Source of the DNA: Betaproteobacteria bacterium
Lineage (GTDB): Bacteria; Pseudomonadota; Gammaproteobacteria; Burkholderiales; SHXO01
DNA length: 64,000 nt
Direction of reading: 5' to 3'
Assembly (NCBI GenBank): GCA_025356655.1
Contig: JANXRW010000004.1
Span: forward strand, 1 to 64,000
Of this stretch, positions 1-9,012 are shown piece after piece. Below the pieces are notes generated by a model. That model searched no databases. It saw nothing but the letters and a program-made list of their open reading frames with translations, and was not told the DNA's origin. Numbering within the stretch: the first letter of the stretch is position 1; each line of letters begins with the position of its first letter. The position numbers and the translations under genes are program-made.

Positions 1-122
1 AAGTCCGGCGCGAGACCCGGGGGCGCTCGAGCCTCAGCAGCCTTGGTCGCAGAGACGAACCGCTCACCGACAACGTCGCCGCGTTGGCGCCTGCGGGCAC
101 TGCCTGGGTCCACCGTAAGGCA

Positions 123-227
123 GTAAGCGTCCGGTAATCCAGGTCCTCGGGGTCCTGTCCGGAGATGCACGGATTGAGTCGGCTACCGGACTCATAGAAA
201 CTGGAGCCTCCTGTCCATAGTGAGGAG
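123..227. mobile_element. IS66-type left terminus (remnant)
   Basis: The sequence GTAAGCGTCCGG begins here and resembles the GTAAGCG... terminal inverted repeat of IS66-family elements. It lies about 100 bp before a tnpA-like reading frame, the spacing expected at the left end of such an element. No matching right end or tnpB/tnpC gene is visible, so the element is truncated. Bases 1-122 hold nothing I recognise. Confidence 0.45.
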
Positions 228-230
228 GTG

Positions 231-422
231 ATGGCGATGAGCGACGAAGAACTCGATGGCGGCCAGCAGCGCGGGGCCGCGGCCCTGCGGGGAATGCGAA
301 GCGAAGAGGACTGGCAGCGCCTGGTGGTGGAGTTCAAGGCATCGGGATTGTCGCCCCCGTGCCTTCGGTCAAGCGTGCGGGGAGGCCTCGAGCACTTTTT
401 TGAGCCGGGCCAGACCGCCTGA
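231..422 (+). pseudogene. IS66 TnpA-like transposase accessory gene, frameshifted
   Basis: The reading frame starts behind a GAGGAGGTG ribosome-binding site and encodes SEEDWQRLVVEFKASGLS, typical of the short helix-turn-helix TnpA of IS66 elements. At the C-run near 354-358 one extra C seems to have been gained: the next frame continues as PRAFGQACGEASSTF, which is the expected continuation of the TnpA helix-turn-helix. After that the similarity stops. The gene is therefore broken and truncated. It could be a related orfA-type gene, but the family feel is IS66. Bases 423-666 carry no recognisable gene. Confidence 0.5.
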
Positions 423-666
423 GGCTGTCCGACGTTGGAGCCTACGCAGAAGTAGTGGCGATATTCGCTGATCTTACCGTGGCGTTTGGTGTCCAGAGTT
501 CTTCGGAAATAGAATCAGTAAGATTCTTCACTGTTGTCCAAAACGGATTATGACGTTGGATCGTCCGACGGTGTAGGGTGTAGGCGAATCGCCAAACCCA
601 CCTGCACCCAGCCGAAGTAGACCCACCGGGAAAGCATCATGGAGCCTGTTAAGCCAAATACTAACG

Positions 667-934
667 CTGATTCCGCGAGCCGACTTTGAACGCATGGTCA
701 GGGAAACGGGAGCGGAAAATCGCAACAAGGGGTTGTCGAGCTGGAGCCAGCTTGGCCGAGCGCATTCCCTGCGGGAAATTCAACGCGGACTGAAGCGTTG
801 CGAGGGCAAGTGGGCCCACCTGGGCATCGAGGCACCGGCGCGCGCGTCGCTGTCCCACGCCAATGGCCATCGCCCCTGGCAACTGTTCGAAAAGGTGTTC
901 TACGCGTTGCTCGAGATCGTTGCCGCCAAAGCGG
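667..934 (+). pseudogene. N-terminal part of an IS4-group transposase (DUF4372 type), internally deleted
   Basis: Read in frame from 667, this encodes LIPRADFERMVRETGAE, then LGRAHSLREI, CEGKWAHLGIEAPARASLS and HRPWQLFEKVFYALLE, the characteristic N-terminal region of IS4-group transposases carrying the DUF4372 domain. Family members have a short hydrophobic segment between WSQ and LGRAHS; it is missing here, apparently an in-frame deletion. The match ends abruptly near 934, where a different transposase fragment begins in another frame. Non-functional. Confidence 0.55.
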
Positions 935-1475
935 TTGGCAAGTGGAGAAGATCCAGTGGTACGCCCAGCGCTGGAACATCGAGGTGTTCCACCGCACGCT
1001 GAAGAGCGGGTGCCGGATCGAGGACCGCAGGCTGGGAGAGGCGAGCAGCCTCGCGGCGTGCCTGGCCATCGACAGGGTGGTGGCTTGGCGCATCTGCCAC
1101 CTGGTGCGGCTCGCGCGCGAGGTGCCGCAGGCGGATGCTTCGGTGTATTTCGCCGAGGACGAATGGAAGGCGCTGGTGGTCTACGGCACCAAGAACCGGG
1201 AGCCGCCGGCTAACGCGCCGACGCTGCGCGAGGCGATACGCCGGGTGGCGAAGCTGGGCGGATTCCGAGGCCGCAAGTCAGACGGCGAGCCCGGCGCCGG
1301 GGCGCTGTGGATCGGTTTGCGGCGGCTCGATGGCATCACCACGGGCTGGAGGATCAGGCAGCGCCGGGACGAGCAGAGCCTTGAGAGAATCGCCCAGCTA
1401 CAGCGGCGCGTGGACGAGAGTACCGAAGCCAACGAGCGCTTGCGCGCGCAGCCGGCTCCCATCCTTCCCTACTGA
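935..1475 (+). pseudogene. C-terminal part of a Tn5-like (IS4 family) transposase
   Basis: In the frame of ORF 798-1475 the protein reads VEKIQWYAQRWNIEVFHRTLK and continues to a natural stop. The spacing Y-(2)-R-(3)-E-(6)-K in this segment is the YREK signature of IS4-family transposases and supplies the last catalytic acidic residue. The rest, SLAACLAIDRVVAWRICHL and so on, matches the dimerisation region of Tn5-like enzymes. The N-terminal two thirds, with the first two catalytic aspartates, are absent, and the upstream sequence belongs to a different IS4-group transposase, so this is a dead fragment. Confidence 0.65.
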
Positions 1476-1766
1476 GCAAGGCCACCACAGTTCCTCTTCC
1501 ACACCGCAGCACTTTGGCAATCCCGCGCCCGCAGAGCAGGATCGGTCGGCTTACAGGCAGTGGCGTGCGGTCGTGGCCACGCGCGGGTCGGCGTCGGGAG
1601 CGGGGCCTGGTTCGGGGTGAGCCTGTGTCAGGTCTATCGGGCATGGGCAGGCCCAGCCGGATCCCGCTGGACCGCTGGAATCGGCACTGGGCGCTTCTTT
1701 GGCAATGCCATTGAGACTTGCTGGGGGAGCCCCTGGCCGTGAAACCCCTGGCAGGCTGAGCAGCGC
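1476..1766. other. Intergenic region after transposase remnant
   Basis: About 290 bp between the transposase fragment and the end of dapB. The ORFs listed here are overlapping shadows without a domain I recognise. I see no clear terminal repeat that would mark the right edge of the insertion sequence, nor a U-tract terminator for dapB. Confidence 0.4.
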
Positions 1767-2570
1767 TTAGCGCAAGCCGAGCACGTCCTGCATGTCGTAG
1801 AGGCCTGCGGGGGATTCCAAAAGGTAGCGGGCGGCACGGAGGGCGCCCTGGGCAAAGGTAGCCCGGCTGCTTGCCTTGTGGGTGAGTTCTAGCCGTTCGC
1901 CCACGCCGGCGAATAGCGCCGTGTGATCGCCCACGATATCGCCGCCGCGCACCGTGGCAAAGCCGATGGTGCCGGGGTTGCGCTCACCCGTGTGACCCTC
2001 GCGCCCATAGACGGCGCAGGTGCTCAGGTCACGCCCCATGGCTTTGGCGATCGCTTCTCCGAGGGCTAACGCCGTGCCCGAGGGAGCATCCACCTTAAAC
2101 CGGTGATGCGCCTCGAGCACTTCCACGTCATAGCCTTCCTGCAACACCGTTGCAGCGACTTCCACCAGGCGCAGTAGCAGGTTCACCCCCACGCTCATGT
2201 TTGGCGCCATGACGATGCCCAAGCGCGCGGCAGCCTCGACCACCTGCGCGCGCTGAACGGGGGTCATGCCCGTGGTGCCGATCACCATGCGAACGCCGTG
2301 GGGCAGGCAGCCCCGCAGATGGGCGAGGGTTCCCTCGGGTCGGGTGAAATCGATCAGCACGTCGCACTGGGCCAGAGCCGCGGTCACGTCGGAGGAGATT
2401 TTCACGCCGCAGGCATTTCCCACCAGTTCGCCGGCATCGCGCCCGATGAAGGGGTGGTCAGCCTGCTCCAAGGCCGCCTGCAGCCGCAGATCAGGTGCCT
2501 CGAACAGCGCCTCGAGCAGGGCCCGGCCCATACGCCCGGTCGTACCGGCAATGGCTACGCGCCGCATCAT
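1767..2570 (-). CDS. dapB: 4-hydroxy-tetrahydrodipicolinate reductase
   Basis: Cytoplasmic NAD(P)H-dependent reductase of the diaminopimelate/lysine pathway, needed for lysine and for peptidoglycan. The 267-residue length is normal. The N-terminal nucleotide-binding loop is [14 protein letters not shown] (usually GAGGRMG), and the catalytic/substrate region [14 protein letters not shown] is intact, with the conserved His pair and Lys. The start codon overlaps the bamE stop by 4 bp (ATGA), so the two genes are probably translated from one message. Confidence 0.95.
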   Translation of the reverse strand: MMRRVAIAGTTGRMGRALLEALFEAPDLRLQAALEQADHPFIGRDAGELVGNACGVKISSDVTAALAQCDVLIDFTRPEGTLAHLRGCLPHGVRMVIGTTGMTPVQRAQVVEAAARLGIVMAPNMSVGVNLLLRLVEVAATVLQEGYDVEVLEAHHRFKVDAPSGTALALGEAIAKAMGRDLSTCAVYGREGHTGERNPGTIGFATVRGGDIVGDHTALFAGVGERLELTHKASSRATFAQGALRAARYLLESPAGLYDMQDVLGLR

Positions 2571-2947
2571 TTCGGCGCCGACGGCACAGCGCCCGCGGGC
2601 GGCTCCACCGCCGCCGGAGCGCCGAAGGACTGACCTGGAAGGTCGGTGACCACGTGCTTGAGTGCGTCACCCAGGAAGATCACCGTCACCCGATGCTGGC
2701 GAACCTCGGGGCTGCGGCCCTTGCGGTCCACAAACAGATAGTCCCAACGGTCGGGATGAAACGCATCGGCGATGAGCGGGGTGCCGAGCACGAAACGGGC
2801 TTGCGCACGCGTCATGTCGGGCTTGAGCCGCGCGAGCATAGCCTCGTCGACATAATTCCCCTGCTGGACGTCGATCCGGTGGGGCCGGAGGAAACAGCCC
2901 GAGAGCAACAGGCACAGAAAGAGTGGTACGAGCTTGCGGATGGGCAT
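2567..2947 (-). CDS. bamE: Outer membrane assembly lipoprotein BamE (SmpA/OmlA)
   Basis: Small lipoprotein of the BAM complex that inserts beta-barrel proteins into the outer membrane. The 126-residue product opens with a lipoprotein signal peptide ending in LLSGC. The SmpA/OmlA core follows, with [28 protein letters not shown] and DRWDYLFV, the usual BamE pattern. The C-terminus is a short Pro/Ala-rich tail. The gene is divergent from fur, and dapB follows with a 4-bp overlap. bamE divergent from fur is a common proteobacterial arrangement. Confidence 0.93.
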   Translation of the reverse strand: MPIRKLVPLFLCLLLSGCFLRPHRIDVQQGNYVDEAMLARLKPDMTRAQARFVLGTPLIADAFHPDRWDYLFVDRKGRSPEVRQHRVTVIFLGDALKHVVTDLPGQSFGAPAAVEPPAGAVPSAPK

Positions 2948-2984
2948 CAGCGGTCTGGCAGGGCGTCAGACACCCCCCCTTTAG

Positions 2985-3013
2985 TTTCCAAAGTTTGCAT
3001 GACCGTCTATCAT
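2985..3013 (+). promoter_or_regulatory. Possible sigma-70 promoter of fur
   Basis: TTTCCA and TATCAT are separated by 17 bp in the bamE-fur intergenic space, about 50 bp upstream of the fur start. The -10 is good, the -35 moderate. I could not make out a convincing Fur box by eye. Confidence 0.35.
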
Positions 3014-3061
3014 ACCGGGGGCCGTACCCCTTGTCAGGCCCCCAAATGAGTCGGCGCCCCA

Positions 3062-3493
3062 ATGACGAAAGCCCATGACCTGAAAACCAGCGGCCTGAAG
3101 GCGACCCTGCCGCGGCTCAAGATTCTCAATCTCTTCGAGACCTCCGACCAGCGCCACCTGACGGCCGAGGACGTGTACCGGTCGTGCCTGCGCGAAGGCA
3201 TGGATATCGGCCTCGCCACGATCTACCGAGTGCTCACCCAGTTCGAGCAAGCCAGCATTCTGGTGCGCCACCACTTCGAGGGTGGCAAGGCGGTGTTCGA
3301 ACTCAACCGCGGGGACCATCACGACCACATCGTCTGCATCCAATGTGGCATCGTGGAGGAATTCTTCGACGCCGAGATCGAAGAACGCCAGCGCACGGTC
3401 GCTCTGGCACGGGGCTTCGCGATTCAGGAGCATTCACTGCAGATCCAGGCCGAGTGCGTGCGGGATAACTGCCCGAACCGTCCGCGCAGCTAG
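3062..3493 (+). CDS. fur: Ferric uptake regulator
   Basis: Iron-responsive repressor that binds Fe(II) and shuts off iron-uptake genes. The 143-residue protein has the N-terminal winged-helix domain (LKATLPRLKILNLFE, DIGLATIYRVLTQFE) and the C-terminal dimerisation/metal domain with HDHIVCIQCG. The first structural cysteine pair (CIQC) and the distal pair (ECVRDNC) are both kept, as in E. coli Fur, and HHDH supplies histidine ligands. It is divergent from bamE and convergent with recN, with only 28 bp between stops. Confidence 0.95.
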   Translation: MTKAHDLKTSGLKATLPRLKILNLFETSDQRHLTAEDVYRSCLREGMDIGLATIYRVLTQFEQASILVRHHFEGGKAVFELNRGDHHDHIVCIQCGIVEEFFDAEIEERQRTVALARGFAIQEHSLQIQAECVRDNCPNRPRS

Positions 3494-3521
3494 GCCGACG
3501 CGGACCGCGTTTGGCGGAGCA

Positions 3522-5180
3522 TCACCGGGCCCGGCGCAGCATCTCGGCCGCGTGCTCGCGCGTGGCGCGGGTGATCTCCATGCCGCCGATCATCCGCGCA
3601 AGTTCCTCCACGCGGGCCTCACCCTCCAGTACCTCCACGCCCGTGGCAGGGCGACCGGACTCCACGCGCTTGACCACCTGGTAATGCGCCGTGGCGCACG
3701 CAGCGACCTGAGCCAGGTGGGTGATGCACATGACTTGGTGCGCACCACCCAAGCCACGCAGCAACTCGCCCACGCGCTCGGCCACGCGCCCACCGACGCC
3801 CGAGTCCACCTCATCGAAAATCAGCGTGGGGACCTGGACTAGATCGCTGGTGGCCGTTTGGATTGCCAGGCTCAGGCGCGAGAGTTCGCCGCCCGAGGCC
3901 ACCTTGGCCAGGGGGCGCGCCTGCGCCCCGGCGTAGGCCACGACGCGGAACTCGACGGCCTCCAGGCCCTGGGCGCCGCCCTCGGCCAAATGTTCGATGC
4001 CCACCTCGAAACTCGCGGCCTCCATGGCCAACTGCTTGAGCGACCGTGTCACCTCGGCTCCCAGGCGCTCGGCGCCGGCGGCCCGAAGCGCCCCGAGCTG
4101 GCCCGCCAGTTCCAGGTAGTTCGCCTGCGCCTGCGTTTCATTGCGCGCCAGCGCCTCGGCATCCATACCCTGCTCCAGGCCCGCGAGACGCTCGCGAGCC
4201 TCCGCCAGGATGGAACTCAGGGCCTCGGGCGCGACGCGATGCTTGCGCGCCGCCTCGTGGTACTGCCCCAGCCGCTGCTCTAGCGCCTGCAGCCGGGCGG
4301 GGTCGGTCTCCAACCCACGGCGGTATTGGCGCAGCCCGTAGGCCACCTCCTCGATCTCCAACGCGGCCGACGCAAGCGACTGCTCCTGGGCCTGCAGGGC
4401 GGTGTCGAATCCCGCCCCGGTGCGCACCCGCGAGAGGGCGGCGTTGATCAAGCCCAGGGCCGCTTGGTCACCCTCGCTCAGCAGCTCCACCGCCGCCTCC
4501 ACGGCCTCCACTAGGCTGCTCAGGTGTGCTTGGCGACGGTGCTCCGCGGGGAGCGCCTCCCACTCCGCCGCGGAAAACCCGCCTGCGGTCAACTCGTCCA
4601 CCAACCACTGCAGCGCTTCGCGCTCGCGCTCGAGACTGCGGCTATCGTTGTCCCGCTGCACGCGCAGATCCACCGCGCTCCTCCAGGCCCTGTGCGCCGC
4701 CCCCACCTGAACCGCCAGCGACTGCCCACCGGCGTAGCCGTCGAGCAGGGCGCGCTGCGTGGCGGGGCGCAGCAGCCACTGGTGCTCGTGTTGGCCGTGC
4801 ACGTCCACCAGCAAGCTACCCAGTTCGCGCAGCTGAGAAATCGTGCAGGGACGGCCATTCACGTAGGCGCGCGTGCGTCCGCCGGTCTCCAGCAGGCGCC
4901 GCAACAGGCATTCCCCGGGCCCGGCACCCAAATCGGCCGCCTCCAGGAACGCCACTGCTGCGCCCGCAGGGAGGTCGAACTCGGCCCAGATTTCCGCGCG
5001 TGAGCAGCCATCGCGCACCAGCAGCGGGTCGCTGCGCTCGCCCAGCACGAGCGCCAGCGCATCGATCAGGATGGACTTCCCTGCGCCGGTCTCCCCGGTG
5101 AGCACGGTAAATCCGCCACCGAACTCCAGGTCGAGCGCTTCGACGGTGACGAAATCACGGATGCTCAACGAACGCAGCAT
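3522..5180 (-). CDS. recN: DNA repair protein RecN
   Basis: SMC-like ATPase for double-strand break repair. The 552-residue protein has the Walker A motif GETGAGKSILIDAL near the N-terminus, a central coiled-coil-forming region rich in Ala, Glu and Leu, and the C-terminal ABC half with LAKVASGGELSRLSLAI (signature) and LIFDEVDSGVGG (Walker B). It starts 8 bp after the nadK stop on the same strand, so the two probably form an operon. I see no SOS (LexA) box immediately upstream; the gene appears to depend on the nadK promoter. Confidence 0.95.
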   Translation of the reverse strand: MLRSLSIRDFVTVEALDLEFGGGFTVLTGETGAGKSILIDALALVLGERSDPLLVRDGCSRAEIWAEFDLPAGAAVAFLEAADLGAGPGECLLRRLLETGGRTRAYVNGRPCTISQLRELGSLLVDVHGQHEHQWLLRPATQRALLDGYAGGQSLAVQVGAAHRAWRSAVDLRVQRDNDSRSLEREREALQWLVDELTAGGFSAAEWEALPAEHRRQAHLSSLVEAVEAAVELLSEGDQAALGLINAALSRVRTGAGFDTALQAQEQSLASAALEIEEVAYGLRQYRRGLETDPARLQALEQRLGQYHEAARKHRVAPEALSSILAEARERLAGLEQGMDAEALARNETQAQANYLELAGQLGALRAAGAERLGAEVTRSLKQLAMEAASFEVGIEHLAEGGAQGLEAVEFRVVAYAGAQARPLAKVASGGELSRLSLAIQTATSDLVQVPTLIFDEVDSGVGGRVAERVGELLRGLGGAHQVMCITHLAQVAACATAHYQVVKRVESGRPATGVEVLEGEARVEELARMIGGMEITRATREHAAEMLRRAR

Positions 5181-5188
5181 GGCGGCGC

Positions 5189-6061
5189 CTAGAGCGACTC
5201 GCTCCAGTGGAGCTTCTCGCGCAGCATGTGGAAGTAGTTGTGCTCCCGCGGGTGGATCAGACGGATGCTTCGCTCGTAGCGGCGCACGACAACCTGGTCG
5301 CCCGCGGCCAGTTCCACGTGCGAGTGACTGTCGAAATGCGCCTGAGCGCTGGCGCCACGGTGCAGGATCACCTCGATCAGGGAGTCTCCACCCACGGCGA
5401 TGGGCCGGTTCGATAGGGTGTGCGGGCAGACCGGCACCAGCGCAATGGCGCTCAGTGCCGGATGCAGGATGGGCCCGCCGGCGGAGAGCGCGTAGGCGGT
5501 GGATCCCGTCGGGGTCGCCACCACCAGGCCGTCGGCCCGGAGGTTGTAGACGAACAGCCCGTCGATGCGCACTTCCAACTCGATCAGTCCGCCGTCGAGG
5601 CCTTTACCGATGCTGGCATCGTTGAAGGTGAGCACGCGCTCGAGTTCCACGCCATCGCGCAGGACCCGGGCCTCAAGCAGCATGCGCGGCTCGGTGACGT
5701 AGTTTCCTTCGAGGATGGCGGCCACGGTGTCGAGCATCGTGCCCATGGAGACGTCGGTCAAGAACCCCAGTCGTCCCTGGTTCACCCCGACCAACGGCAC
5801 GTCGGCTGGTGCCAGCCGGCGGGCGATGTTCAACATCGTGCCGTCGCCACCCACGACGATGGCCAAGTCGGCCAGCGCCCCGATTTCCTCCAGGCTGCGC
5901 ACCTCAAGCTCGTGACCGTCCATGTGCTGGGCCGAGAGCGGGTCGATCAGCACACGCAGGCCGCGGGCACGGAGAAAGGCGGCCAGCGCACCCAGAGGGC
6001 CTGCGGTCTCCGGGCTCTTGTACTTGCCGATGAGGGCGATTGTCTTGAAGGTGGGGCTCAT
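5189..6061 (-). CDS. nadK: NAD kinase
   Basis: Phosphorylates NAD to NADP in the cytoplasm. The 290-residue protein contains the family motif VVGGDGTMLNIAR, the second motif NDASIGKG and the glycine-rich ATP-loop region ADGLVVATPTGSTAYALSAGGP. The start matches family N-termini. No Shine-Dalgarno is visible, and a TATAAT hexamer lies only about 9 bp upstream of the ATG, which suggests a very short or absent 5' leader. nadK and recN are co-oriented and divergent from hrcA, an order common in betaproteobacteria. Confidence 0.95.
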   Translation of the reverse strand: MSPTFKTIALIGKYKSPETAGPLGALAAFLRARGLRVLIDPLSAQHMDGHELEVRSLEEIGALADLAIVVGGDGTMLNIARRLAPADVPLVGVNQGRLGFLTDVSMGTMLDTVAAILEGNYVTEPRMLLEARVLRDGVELERVLTFNDASIGKGLDGGLIELEVRIDGLFVYNLRADGLVVATPTGSTAYALSAGGPILHPALSAIALVPVCPHTLSNRPIAVGGDSLIEVILHRGASAQAHFDSHSHVELAAGDQVVVRRYERSIRLIHPREHNYFHMLREKLHWSESL

Positions 6062-6069
6062 GGCCGTGG

Positions 6070-6075
6070 ATTATA
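6070..6075 (-). promoter_or_regulatory. -10 element of nadK-recN (TATAAT)
   Basis: A perfect TATAAT on the minus strand. Its expected start site, 6 to 8 bp downstream, falls within one or two bases of the nadK ATG. No strong -35 is seen (GGTTTT at 17 bp). Confidence 0.4.
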
Positions 6076-6172
6076 AGGGCTAGCCGCCCCAGAAAACCTT
6101 GCGAGCGTAGCGTCTTTCGGTCCGTGCCCGCCAGCGCCAGCGAGATGTCCCCTTCGGCCGGGGCGCTTCGGT

Positions 6173-6178
6173 TAGAAT
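6173..6178 (+). promoter_or_regulatory. -10 element of hrcA (TAGAAT)
   Basis: TAGAAT lies 6 bp before the hrcA ATG, so the predicted start site coincides with the start codon. The -35 is weak. The classical CIRCE operator (TTAGCACTC-N9-GAGTGCTAA) is not visible here or before grpE/dnaK. Confidence 0.4.
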
Positions 6179-6184
6179 CGAGCG

Positions 6185-7228
6185 ATGCTCTCCGAACGTG
6201 CACAGATTCTGCTCAAGACCCTCGTCGAGCGCTACATCGCGGATGGCCAGCCGGTCGGTTCCAGGGCCCTGTCACGGTTTTCTGGGCTGGACCTGAGCCC
6301 GGCGAGCATCCGCAACCTGATGTCGGACCTCGAAGAGATGGGCCTCATCGTGAGCCCGCACACCTCTGCCGGGCGTATTCCGACACCGCGCGGTTATCGC
6401 TTCTTCGTCGACAGCCTGCTCACCCTGCAGCCACTGGAGCGCGAGCAGATCCGTGCGCTCGCGGACCAGTTCCACCCGGAGAACCCGCACCAACTAGTGC
6501 AGGCTGCCTCCACGCTGTTATCAGACCTCACCCACTTCGCGGGCCTGGTGATGACGCCGCGGCGCCGTACAACCGCTTTCCGCCACATCGAATTTCTGCG
6601 CTTGAACGAGCAGCGCGTCCTGCTCATCATCGTCTCGCCCACGGGCGACGTGCAGAACCGGGTCATCCTGGCCGACCGGGACTACAGCCCTTCGGAGTTG
6701 GTGGAAGCGGGGAATTTCCTGAATCAGCACTATGCCGGGCTGGACTTCGACCAAATCCGGGACCGCCTGTGTGACGAGTTGAAAGCGCTGCGCGACGACA
6801 TGACCCGCCTGCTCACCCAGGCGATGGAAGCCGGTTCCCAGGCCATGACCGAAGGCGAGGACGGTTTCGTCCTCTCCGGCGAGCACCGCCTGCTGCACTC
6901 GGCGGACCTCTCCTCCAACATGGTGAGCCTGCGCCGCCTGTTCGAGGAGTTCGAGCAGAAGACCGGCCTCCTCCAATTGCTTCACTTGGGCACACGCGCC
7001 CAAGGAATACAAATTTTCATTGGTGGCGAATCCGGCCTTGTGCCTGTTGACGAGTGCTCAGTGGTGACCGCTCCCTACGAAGTGGATGGCGAGGTGGTGG
7101 GCACCGTAGGCGTCATCGGGCCAACCCGCATGGCCTACGAACGCGTCATCCCCATCGTGGAGATCACCGCCCGCCTGCTCTCCAATGCCATGTCCCAACG
7201 CCCCTCGGACCGAACACCCACCTCCTGA
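6185..7228 (+). CDS. hrcA: Heat-inducible transcription repressor HrcA
   Basis: Winged-helix repressor that normally binds CIRCE elements of chaperone genes. The 347-residue protein starts with the family N-terminus ([24 protein letters not shown]) and carries the DNA-binding stretch [19 protein letters not shown] with [16 protein letters not shown]. The GAF-like core and C-terminal dimerisation segment ([18 protein letters not shown]) are intact. It sits upstream of hemH-grpE-dnaK-dnaJ, but those genes show sigma-32 promoters rather than visible CIRCE sites, so its operator is unclear. Confidence 0.95.
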   Translation: MLSERAQILLKTLVERYIADGQPVGSRALSRFSGLDLSPASIRNLMSDLEEMGLIVSPHTSAGRIPTPRGYRFFVDSLLTLQPLEREQIRALADQFHPENPHQLVQAASTLLSDLTHFAGLVMTPRRRTTAFRHIEFLRLNEQRVLLIIVSPTGDVQNRVILADRDYSPSELVEAGNFLNQHYAGLDFDQIRDRLCDELKALRDDMTRLLTQAMEAGSQAMTEGEDGFVLSGEHRLLHSADLSSNMVSLRRLFEEFEQKTGLLQLLHLGTRAQGIQIFIGGESGLVPVDECSVVTAPYEVDGEVVGTVGVIGPTRMAYERVIPIVEITARLLSNAMSQRPSDRTPTS

Positions 7229-7277
7229 CTTCTGGCGCGGCCCGCGGGGCCGGGCCCCACCGCCCCGAAGAGTAGCC

Positions 7278-8381
7278 ATGGCCTTCCTGACTGAACCCGC
7301 CTACCGTCACGACAGCGCTCCTGCCATCGGTGTGCTGCTGGTGAACCTCGGCACGCCCCAGGCACCCACGCCCGCCGCCGTGCGCACCTACCTGCGCGAG
7401 TTCCTCACTGACCCACGGGTGGTGGAACTCCCTCGGCTGCCCTGGCGCGCGCTCCTAGAGGGGGTGATCCTGCCGCTGCGCTCGCGTTCCTCGGCGAAGA
7501 AGTACGCCAAGATCTGGACCCCGGAAGGCTCACCGCTGGCCTTCCATACCCAACGCCAGGCGCGCCTGCTGCAAGGCTATCTCGGCGAGAAAGTGGCGGC
7601 CCCGGTGCGGGTGGAGTACGCCATGCGCTATGGCCGTCCCGCCGTGGCCGAGGCCCTGGGTCGCCTGCGCCAGGCGGGTTGCGACAAGATTCTGGTCCTG
7701 CCGCTTTATCCGCAGTACGCATCGAGTTCCTCGGGGACGGTTTTCGACGCAGTGGGCCGGGCGGTCCAGAACCTGCGCAACGTCCCTGAACTGCGCGTGG
7801 TGAAACAGTTCCCCGCCCATCCGGGTTACATCGCGGCCTTGGCCAGCAGCGTGCGCGAGTACTGGCGCAGCAATGGCCGCGGGGAACTGCTGGTGACGAG
7901 TTTCCATGGCCTTCCGCGGGTCAGCCTGGACCGCGGCGACCCCTACCACTGCGAGTGCCATCGAACGGCCCGACTGCTGGCCGAGGCCCTGGAACTACCC
8001 CGCGACCGGTTGCTGGTGACCTTCCAGTCCCGCTTCGGGCGCGCCCGCTGGCTAGAACCCTACACGCTAGAGACGATGACCAAGCTCCCCGGCAAGGGCG
8101 TGCGGCGGGTGGACGTGTGCTGCCCGGGCTTCGTGTCGGACTGCCTGGAAACCCTGGAAGAGATCGCCCTGGAGAACAAGGCTGCGTTCCTGCAGGCCGG
8201 CGGCGCGGAGTTCCACTATATCGCCTGCCTAAATGAGCGCGACGACTGGATCCGCGCGTTGCGCGACCTGGCAGTGGAGCACATGGCGGGTTGGATTGGA
8301 GCGGACTACGACGCGGCTGCGGCCAAGAGCGACGGCGTGCAGCGTTTGGCGCGGGCGCGCGTCCTCGGCGCTACGAACTGA
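7278..8381 (+). CDS. hemH: Ferrochelatase
   Basis: Inserts Fe(II) into protoporphyrin IX in the last step of heme synthesis. I place the start at the ATG at 7278 (MAFLTEPAYRH) rather than the ORF-track start, whose first 31 residues overlap hrcA and are unlike the family. The 367-residue protein shows IGVLLVNLGTPQAP, FLTDPRVVELP, LPLYPQYASSSSGT, the catalytic SFHGLP region, GDPYHCEC and CCPGFVSDCLETLEEI. It sits between hrcA and grpE, a common betaproteobacterial order. Confidence 0.95.
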   Translation: MAFLTEPAYRHDSAPAIGVLLVNLGTPQAPTPAAVRTYLREFLTDPRVVELPRLPWRALLEGVILPLRSRSSAKKYAKIWTPEGSPLAFHTQRQARLLQGYLGEKVAAPVRVEYAMRYGRPAVAEALGRLRQAGCDKILVLPLYPQYASSSSGTVFDAVGRAVQNLRNVPELRVVKQFPAHPGYIAALASSVREYWRSNGRGELLVTSFHGLPRVSLDRGDPYHCECHRTARLLAEALELPRDRLLVTFQSRFGRARWLEPYTLETMTKLPGKGVRRVDVCCPGFVSDCLETLEEIALENKAAFLQAGGAEFHYIACLNERDDWIRALRDLAVEHMAGWIGADYDAAAAKSDGVQRLARARVLGATN

Positions 8382-8396
8382 TATTGCGCGTTGCCT

Positions 8397-8424
8397 CTTG
8401 AAACCGGCAGATGCAGCCCCACTT
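8397..8424 (+). promoter_or_regulatory. Sigma-32 heat-shock promoter of grpE
   Basis: CTTGAAA is followed after 13 bp by CCCCACTT, an excellent match to the sigma-32 consensus CTTGAAA-N11-16-CCCCATNT. The site ends about 32 bp before the grpE ATG at 8456 and overlaps the alternative upstream ATG at 8411, which rules that start out. Confidence 0.8.
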
Positions 8425-8455
8425 GCCGGAAGATTTCGTATCCAGGAGGCGTCAC

Positions 8456-9010
8456 ATGCAGCACCCGCAAGACGACACAGCAAGCAGCGCGCCCGAGGAA
8501 TCCGGCGCCCCGCAACAACCCGCTGCCACTGACACGCCGGCCGAGTCCATACCCGGCCCCCTGGAACTGCTGCGCCGCGCCGAACTCAACGCCGAGGAGC
8601 ACCGAGATGCTTGGCTTCGGGCCAAGGCGGAACTGGAGAACGCCCGCAAGCGCTTCCAGACGGAAATGAGCCAGGCGCGCAAATTCGCCAACGAATCCTT
8701 CGCCGAGGATCTGCTGCCGGTGCGCGACTCCCTGGAAGCCGCCCTGGCCGCGGAGAGCACGACGGTGGAGAACCTGCGTCAGGGGGTGGAATTGACCCTG
8801 CGCCAACTGCAGTCGGCCTTCGAGCGCAACGCGCTCAAGCAAGTCGACCCGGTGGGCGAGAAATTCGACCCGCACCGCCACCAAGCCATCTCCGCCGTGG
8901 AGTCCCCGGAGACGCCCAATACCGTGATTCAGGTGCTGCAGAAGGGCTACCTGCTACACGACCGCATGCTGCGCCCGGCGCTCGTCACCGTTTCGCGAGC
9001 GCCCGCCTGA
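8456..9010 (+). CDS. grpE: Nucleotide exchange factor GrpE
   Basis: DnaK co-chaperone that promotes ADP release. The start is set at 8456 because a perfect AGGAGG lies just upstream and because the heat-shock promoter occupies the more distal ATG; this gives 184 residues. The N-terminus is disordered and rich in Gln, Ser and Pro. The long coiled-coil helix ([20 protein letters not shown]) is followed by the beta-wing domain with [17 protein letters not shown] and [20 protein letters not shown], the family signature. dnaK follows after 83 bp. Confidence 0.95.
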   Translation: MQHPQDDTASSAPEESGAPQQPAATDTPAESIPGPLELLRRAELNAEEHRDAWLRAKAELENARKRFQTEMSQARKFANESFAEDLLPVRDSLEAALAAESTTVENLRQGVELTLRQLQSAFERNALKQVDPVGEKFDPHRHQAISAVESPETPNTVIQVLQKGYLLHDRMLRPALVTVSRAPA

Positions 9011-9012
9011 GG

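Noticed and set aside
8411-8455. Upstream ATG of grpE
   Set aside because: It lies inside the sigma-32 promoter -10 region, and the downstream ATG has a perfect AGGAGG.
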